NCBI GenBank assembly: GCA_947629525.1
Contig: CANREB010000012.1
Span: 1 to 55,181, forward strand
Reading direction: 5' to 3'
Source of the DNA: an uncultured Lachnospiraceae bacterium
GTDB taxonomy: Bacteria; Bacillota; Clostridia; Lachnospirales; Lachnospiraceae
DNA: 55,181 nucleotides
Shown here: piece by piece, positions 51,215-55,181 of the stretch
How the letters are laid out: every line of letters starts with the position of its first letter
Numbering within the stretch: position 1 is the first letter of the stretch
The notes under the pieces: model-generated
What the model was told of the DNA's origin: nothing
The model's input: only the letters and a program-made list of their open reading frames with translations
Databases searched by the model: none
Position numbers and translations under genes: made by a program

Positions 51215-51295
51215 TTGATTATTTCTGCAAACGTCCTGATCAGACTATTTTTCACGCAAGAAGAATATCCCCCTGCCCCTTTGAAAAGCGCATAA
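51215..51295 (+). CDS. Possible micro-ORF (26 aa) in the gap before the TadE-like gene
   Basis: AAAGGAGG (51203-51210) lies 4 nt before TTG 51215, which opens a 26-codon frame (MIISANVLIRLFFTQEEYPP) ending at TAA 51293-51295. Just upstream, ATG 51157 after GGTGAAGGG opens a 13-codon frame (MFFLMCNIVFAKE). Either could be a leader peptide or debris; no homology is recognised. Confidence 0.25.
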   Translation: MIISANVLIRLFFTQEEYPPAPLKSA

Positions 51296-51318
51296 CATGT
51301 ATATAGAAAGAGGTAAAA

Positions 51319-52092
51319 ATGTTAAAAAGACGTAGGTATAATGCCAGTATGACCGTTGAAGCCGCTTTTGTGCTGCCGTTTTTCCTGTTTGCGTTTTTAA
51401 ATCTTATATCGGTTGTGGAAATATACAGACTGCAAAGTAATATGAGCGCCGCGATGCACTCGACGGCAAAACAGATGGCAGCGCATGGTTACGAATATGA
51501 AGCAGTCCCGTCGGCAGCGCTTACCCTGTTCGCATCCGGCAAGGTCAAAAATATTCTGAAAGATGAATATTTTGAGACTTCCCCTGTCATAAAGGATTAC
51601 GGCAGTATAAACTGGATGTGGTCAAAAATTATGGGCGAAGACGACTGTATTGACCTTGTCGCGGTATATCAGGTCAAACCGGCATCCGATATAATGGGAT
51701 TTTGCAAATTCCGTATGTATAACCGTATGCGCACAAGAAGCTGGACAGGCTATGACAATGCGGATAACAGATTGTTTGAAAACAGCAAAGAAGAGATTGT
51801 CTATATAACAGAGCATGGCGAGGTATATCACAGGTCGAGAAGCTGTACGCATATCAAGCTTTCCATAGCTGCGGTAGATATGAGTTTTTTGAAAAACGCG
51901 AGAAATGCAGGCGGCGAGAAGTATTATCCATGCGAAAACTGTGGAAATACAAATAAAAGTACGGTATTTATAACGGATTACGGCAACCGTTATCATTCAA
52001 CGCTCAGGTGCAGCGGGTTAAAACGCACCGTTAAGGCAGTTCCAATATCGCAGGTCGGCGGACGCGGCGCCTGCAGTAAATGCGGAGGGTAG
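51319..52092 (+). CDS. TadE-like pseudopilin with two C-terminal His/Cys modules
   Basis: A 257-residue protein. The N terminus YNASMTVEAAFVLPFFLFAF is a TadE/pseudopilin helix. Residues about 150-257 hold two copies of one module: YITEHGEVYHRSRSCTHI ... YYPCENCG and FITDYGNRYHSTLRCSGL ... GACSKCGG. The pattern (aromatic-I/V-T, G, YH, Cys, then CxxCG) resembles the Cys/His module at the ends of some secreted nucleases and surface proteins (compare YHRAGCRYL...PCKVC). Each could bind one zinc. No other TadE with this tail is known to me. AAGAGGT precedes the ATG. The adjacent peptidase gene starts 3 nt later. Confidence 0.8.
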   Translation: MLKRRRYNASMTVEAAFVLPFFLFAFLNLISVVEIYRLQSNMSAAMHSTAKQMAAHGYEYEAVPSAALTLFASGKVKNILKDEYFETSPVIKDYGSINWMWSKIMGEDDCIDLVAVYQVKPASDIMGFCKFRMYNRMRTRSWTGYDNADNRLFENSKEEIVYITEHGEVYHRSRSCTHIKLSIAAVDMSFLKNARNAGGEKYYPCENCGNTNKSTVFITDYGNRYHSTLRCSGLKRTVKAVPISQVGGRGACSKCGG

Positions 52093-52095
52093 ATT

Positions 52096-52527
52096 ATGTA
52101 TTTTTTTATTTTGATATTGACGGGAATTATTCTTTTGGCAGCAGGCATCATTGATATTTTAAGAAAGGAAATAAGCAGAGGATTTATCGCAGCGCTTGCG
52201 ATTGTCTGTATAGCAGGACTTGTGTTTAAAGAAAATAACAGTATATTCGATATACTTGGAGGATTTTGCATAGGGCTCTGCGTTATAGGTATGTCGATGA
52301 TAAGCCGCGGACAGGTGGGGCGGGGCGACGGATTGGTGATATGTGCCGTTGGAGCGCTTACCGGATATAGAGGATGTTTTATAATGGTATGTTACGCGGC
52401 GCTGATAATGTCGGCGGCATCGATAATAATACTGCTGTTAAAAAAGGGCGACAGGCATACGAAAATGCCTTTTATACCCGCCCTTTTCGCAGGGTATGCG
52501 GCATATGTGGGAGTGATGGTGTTTTGA
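52096..52527 (+). CDS. Second prepilin peptidase-like protein (A24 family, short)
   Basis: A 143-residue membrane protein with the two aspartates of A24 peptidases: the first in AAGIIDILRKEISRG and the second in GQVGRGDGLVICAVGA (GxGD motif). It is shorter than the first peptidase of the locus and diverged from it. It could process the TadE-like proteins while the other processes the Flp pilin, as proposed for dual-peptidase systems (inference). Its TGA stop overlaps the TTG start of the next gene (TTGA). Confidence 0.8.
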   Translation: MYFFILILTGIILLAAGIIDILRKEISRGFIAALAIVCIAGLVFKENNSIFDILGGFCIGLCVIGMSMISRGQVGRGDGLVICAVGALTGYRGCFIMVCYAALIMSAASIIILLLKKGDRHTKMPFIPALFAGYAAYVGVMVF

Positions 52528-52997
52528 AAAAAGAGAGTGCGTATTTTACCGTGGAAGCGGCTTTTATTCTGCCGATGGCGATACTTTTTACGACAGTAAT
52601 GATTTTTATGGCATTTTACAGTTATGACAGATGTATTATAGAGCAGAGTGCGTACGAGGCAGCTATGCGCGGCACAAGCAATCATTTTGATAATGCGCAG
52701 GAAGCGTATGAGGCGGCAAATAGAGCGGCGGCACGGCTTACGGATGGAAATCTTTTTGCACTAAATCATCTGACGCACAGCGTATCTGTAACCGCAGACA
52801 GCGTAATTGTGTCGTATGACTGCAAAATAAATATGCCGCTGATAACATGGCTTGGCGAATACACGGATAATTTGGATTTTTCATTCAAAGTGGTACGTGA
52901 GGCAAAGAGAATTAAGCAGACACAGTCAATAAGAATGTTCAGAACGATAAAAGGGAAAGGACTTAGATGGAAAAATGATGCAGAAAATACCGGATAG
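52524..52997 (+). CDS. TadE-like pseudopilin, second copy
   Basis: About 157 residues. The TTG start at 52524 shares bases with the preceding stop (TTGA), which supports coupled translation; the frame is open further upstream, but only inside the peptidase gene. ESAYFTVEAAFILPMAILFT is the pseudopilin helix, followed by SYDRCIIEQSAYEAAMRGTS and a short outside domain. It lacks the Cys modules of the other TadE-like protein. It overlaps the FHA gene by 23 nt. Confidence 0.82.
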   Translation: MKKESAYFTVEAAFILPMAILFTTVMIFMAFYSYDRCIIEQSAYEAAMRGTSNHFDNAQEAYEAANRAAARLTDGNLFALNHLTHSVSVTADSVIVSYDCKINMPLITWLGEYTDNLDFSFKVVREAKRIKQTQSIRMFRTIKGKGLRWKNDAENTG

Positions 52998-54330
52998 GCG
53001 CTTCGAGAGAAGCATGAATCACAATTATATGATTTTAAGCAGACGCGACTTTTTTGAGACAGGCGGAATGAATGAAAATGATTACCGCGTCAAAATGCTT
53101 CTTGAAAACAATATTAAAGGCTTGCTTCCCGTGACCCACAGGAAAGTCAACGGCGAGAGCAGGTATTATTATGAGATAAATTCGCTGCAGTCTTTGGACA
53201 GGATACTTGAAAAACGGGAACTGGGGTGCGATGAGATAAAAATGCTTCTTATGGGGTGTGTCAGGCTGTTTGAGCGTCTTGAAGAATATCTTTTGGATGG
53301 TTCACAGGTGATAATACGTCCGGAATTTATCTATATAAATGTAGAATGTATGGAGCCGTATTTTGTATGTTATCCTGATTATGAAGGTGATGTCCGTCTT
53401 TCATTTATGGAATTTACGGATGAGCTGCTGACCAGGATAGACCACACGGATAAGAGCGCGGTCATGCTTGGGTATCAGGTGTACAGATATACGCGCAATC
53501 CTAATTTTGTTTTGAGCGAGATCCGTACAATGATGGAACACTCGGCAGCGGATATGATAAAAAATAACGAACAGCATGAATATGAACAATTGGAAGATAC
53601 CAATGAAAGCAGCAAAGCGGAATATACTTTTGAACCATATAAGAGCGACGAGGAAAATACAGCTTATGATGAATGCGAAAAACAAAGCTGTGCAAGAGAT
53701 ATAGCAGGGTGCGTTTTGTGTGTTGTCATAGCGTTATGCGCGGCGGCAATTATCGTGGCGTCACGGGTCATGCTGCTTTTTGACCTTGGCGGCAATTATG
53801 AACTGTACTTATATGGAGCGATAGCCATGGCGCTCATGGCGGCAGCGCTGTTTCTTACGGGTATTATCAGAAAAGTAAGATATAACAGACAGATAGAAGA
53901 ATTAGAGGAAATGCAGGAAATACAAAGCGTAAAAAAACAGGATGACTTACCTTCTGTATTTTCACCAAAAGAGCCTGACAAAGAGCCCGCGAATTACTTT
54001 TGTGGGGAAACCGTATGTCTTCAGAGCGATATAGTGGAGGAAAGAGTGCTGCGTGGGCGGATAGATGACAGGGAATTAAATATTCCGTTAAAAAATCTGC
54101 CAATCACTGTGGGAAAACTGGCAGGAGTTTCCGATTTTGTCATCAATGACAATACTGTCAGTAAAATGCATGCGCGTTTCGAGGAGCATGACGGCAGAGT
54201 GTATGTATATGATTTGAATTCTACAAACGGAACTTTAAAGAACGGTGAACTAATCGGCATAGAGACGCCGACGCGCCTTGACGCAGGCGATAAGATAAGG
54301 CTTGGGAGGATAAGCCTTACATATTGTTGA
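52975..54330 (+). CDS. FHA-domain membrane protein of the Tad locus (DUF6382-like N terminus)
   Basis: A 451-residue protein. Residues about 1-200 form a soluble cytosolic domain (NNIKGLLPVTHRKVNGESRY, LLMGCVRLFERLEEYLLD), which I take as DUF6382-like. Two membrane helices follow (CVLCVVIALCAAAIIVASRV, LYGAIAMALMAAALFLTGII). Residues about 360-451 are an FHA domain with LPITVGKLAGVSDFVIND, SKMHARFEE and the phosphothreonine-site block DLNSTNGTLKNG. It implies Ser/Thr phosphorylation feeding into pilus control, but no kinase gene is in the window. It is the last gene of the operon. Confidence 0.87.
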   Translation: MMQKIPDRRFERSMNHNYMILSRRDFFETGGMNENDYRVKMLLENNIKGLLPVTHRKVNGESRYYYEINSLQSLDRILEKRELGCDEIKMLLMGCVRLFERLEEYLLDGSQVIIRPEFIYINVECMEPYFVCYPDYEGDVRLSFMEFTDELLTRIDHTDKSAVMLGYQVYRYTRNPNFVLSEIRTMMEHSAADMIKNNEQHEYEQLEDTNESSKAEYTFEPYKSDEENTAYDECEKQSCARDIAGCVLCVVIALCAAAIIVASRVMLLFDLGGNYELYLYGAIAMALMAAALFLTGIIRKVRYNRQIEELEEMQEIQSVKKQDDLPSVFSPKEPDKEPANYFCGETVCLQSDIVEERVLRGRIDDRELNIPLKNLPITVGKLAGVSDFVINDNTVSKMHARFEEHDGRVYVYDLNSTNGTLKNGELIGIETPTRLDAGDKIRLGRISLTYC

Positions 54331-54356
54331 CGGCGGCGTGCCAAATGTAATATAAT
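54327..54356 (+). promoter_or_regulatory. Sigma-A-like promoter of the SGNH esterase gene
   Basis: TTGACG (54327-54332, overlapping the FHA stop) and TATAAT (54351-54356), 18-nt spacer, 54 nt before the ATG. Confidence 0.5.
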
Positions 54357-54410
54357 TAATGCAGTAGAAAAATATGGTAATTATATACGCAGGCGGAGGT
54401 ATGGCATACG

Positions 54411-55145
54411 ATGGAGCAGAAAAAATATGTCTCTACATGGGGTAATGCTATTTCCATAGCGGACAGAAGACCTGAAAATTATGCAAAGGATCTGACGTTG
54501 AGATATCCTATACGTCCAATGTTTGACGGCGATAAATTAAAGATCACGCTTGATAATTTCTGCGGTATTGAAAGCGTGACCATCAGCCGCATATTTGTCG
54601 CATATGCGGTTAAGAACGGCAGCCGCGCGATTATTGAGGACAGTAGTGTACCCGTCACTTTTAACGGAAGTGCGGGTGTTGATATACCCGCGGGAGAGTC
54701 GGCAGTCAGCGATGAGATAAGCTTTAAAGTAAAAAGAGGAAATGACATAAGCGTCAGTTTATATTTGGCGGATTTTACAAATATGCGCTCGGCAGTCCTT
54801 ATAACAGGACCGCTTTCAAAAGGTTTTTATTCCGTTGGCGACTACGCGCAGAGCGGTGAACTTCCCTTGGATAATACACGAAATACTAATTGGTTTTATT
54901 TTTTAAGCAATGTTGAGATTTATACATCTGCCGAAAATCGGGCGGTAATATGTTACGGCGATTCCATTACTTCTCAGGCATGGCCCGATTATCTTGCTAT
55001 GCGGCTTTTTAAAGAGAATATAACAGATACGGCAATAGTGCGGCGCGCGGCAAGCGGGACGAGGATCCTACGGCAATATGATAATATTACATACGATTCA
55101 TACGTAGGTAATTGCGAAACTCGCTCAGCTCGTTCGCAATCTTGA
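54411..55145 (+). CDS. SGNH/GDSL-type esterase, 3' part missing or replaced
   Basis: The N-terminal ~165 residues are a beta-rich accessory domain, then the esterase block I AVICYGDSITSQAWPDYLAM (Ser nucleophile in GDS) and block II-like RRAASGTRILRQYD. Blocks III (GxND) and V (DxxH) are absent because the frame ends soon after ITYDSY with the unrelated tail VGNCETRSARSQS. Intact members are about 150 residues longer. The break falls near 55108, next to an 8-bp inverted repeat, which suggests an insertion or rearrangement. GGAGGT lies 10 nt before the ATG at 54411. An intact enzyme would deacetylate a carbohydrate or ester. Confidence 0.75.
   Translation: MEQKKYVSTWGNAISIADRRPENYAKDLTLRYPIRPMFDGDKLKITLDNFCGIESVTISRIFVAYAVKNGSRAIIEDSSVPVTFNGSAGVDIPAGESAVSDEISFKVKRGNDISVSLYLADFTNMRSAVLITGPLSKGFYSVGDYAQSGELPLDNTRNTNWFYFLSNVEIYTSAENRAVICYGDSITSQAWPDYLAMRLFKENITDTAIVRRAASGTRILRQYDNITYDSYVGNCETRSARSQS
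55111..55140. repeat. Inverted repeat at the point where the esterase homology ends
   Basis: ATTGCGAA (55111-55118) and TTCGCAAT (55133-55140) are exact inverted repeats 14 nt apart. They begin within a few bases of the loss of esterase homology and may mark an inserted sequence running past the window end. Confidence 0.45.
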
Positions 55146-55181
55146 ATGAAAACAAAGAAGCATTCGCGACAAGCACGAATT

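Overview
The window looks like a chromosomal segment from a motile, anaerobic, low-to-mid GC Firmicute, most likely a member of the Lachnospiraceae (Roseburia/Butyrivibrio/Agathobacter type). The reasons are strong AGGAGG ribosome sites with frequent TTG and GTG starts, sigma-A and sigma-28 promoters, a Lachnospiraceae-style flagellin neighbourhood, glycogen branching enzyme, a GH53 galactanase lipoprotein, DUF2508, and PD-(D/E)XK 'Rpn/transposase' genes. No species can be named from sequence alone.

Layout. 1-6.4 kb: tail of an ABC ATPase; a stand-alone CheY-like receiver; a soluble GGDEF / degenerate EAL / LamG protein; a UDP-sugar pyrophosphorylase with a YihX-like HAD phosphatase; D-aminoacyl-tRNA deacylase; a galactanase lipoprotein. 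6.5-9.4 kb (minus strand): a BlaR1/MecR1-like M56 sensor protease, a BlaI/MecI repressor broken by one in-frame amber codon, a second decayed BlaI copy, and two small secreted proteins that resemble each other. 9.5-11.9 kb: MgtC-like protein, a small unknown and a MATE transporter. 11.9-17.6 kb: an accessory, decaying stretch. It holds a VWA-like unknown, a Fic protein cut from its winged-helix tail by an in-frame ochre codon, relics of a DNA methyltransferase, a flavodoxin and further Rpn genes, a YHGS protein, a tandem duplication of an Rpn nuclease gene with different C-terminal ends, and a GNAT joined in frame to Rpn debris. 17.6-28.4 kb: ABC exporter, CPBP protein, double hemerythrin, tRNA-Lys(CUU), tatD, rsmA, a very large TPR/acidic/AAA-like protein, and glgB.

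28.5-38.5 kb is the most interesting unit: one tight operon with a small membrane protein, VTC (polyphosphate polymerase-like), DUF4956, CotH kinase-like protein, a 54-residue single-TM protein, MBOAT acyltransferase, DHHW (AlgJ/X-like) protein, a BcsA-like GT2 synthase with a PilZ domain plus a second PilZ-like tail, and a membrane-anchored GH5 endoglucanase. I read it as a c-di-GMP-controlled cellulose-like exopolysaccharide machine with O-acylation and a possible phospho-modification arm. The GGDEF protein near the start of the window could be one of its c-di-GMP sources.

38.5-44.3 kb: a sigma-28 flagellar operon (large FliK-like protein, flagellin, FliS-like chaperone) facing a DUF2508 gene. 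44.5-54.3 kb: a complete Tad/Flp pilus locus with two prepilin peptidases, TadZ, TadA, TadB, TadC, a Flp-type pilin, DUF5702 protein, two TadE-like pseudopilins (one with tandem His/Cys modules) and an FHA protein. 54.3 kb to the end: an SGNH/GDSL-type esterase whose 3' part is missing or replaced. Surface building (exopolysaccharide, flagellum, pilus), apparently tied to c-di-GMP, is the common theme of the right-hand half.
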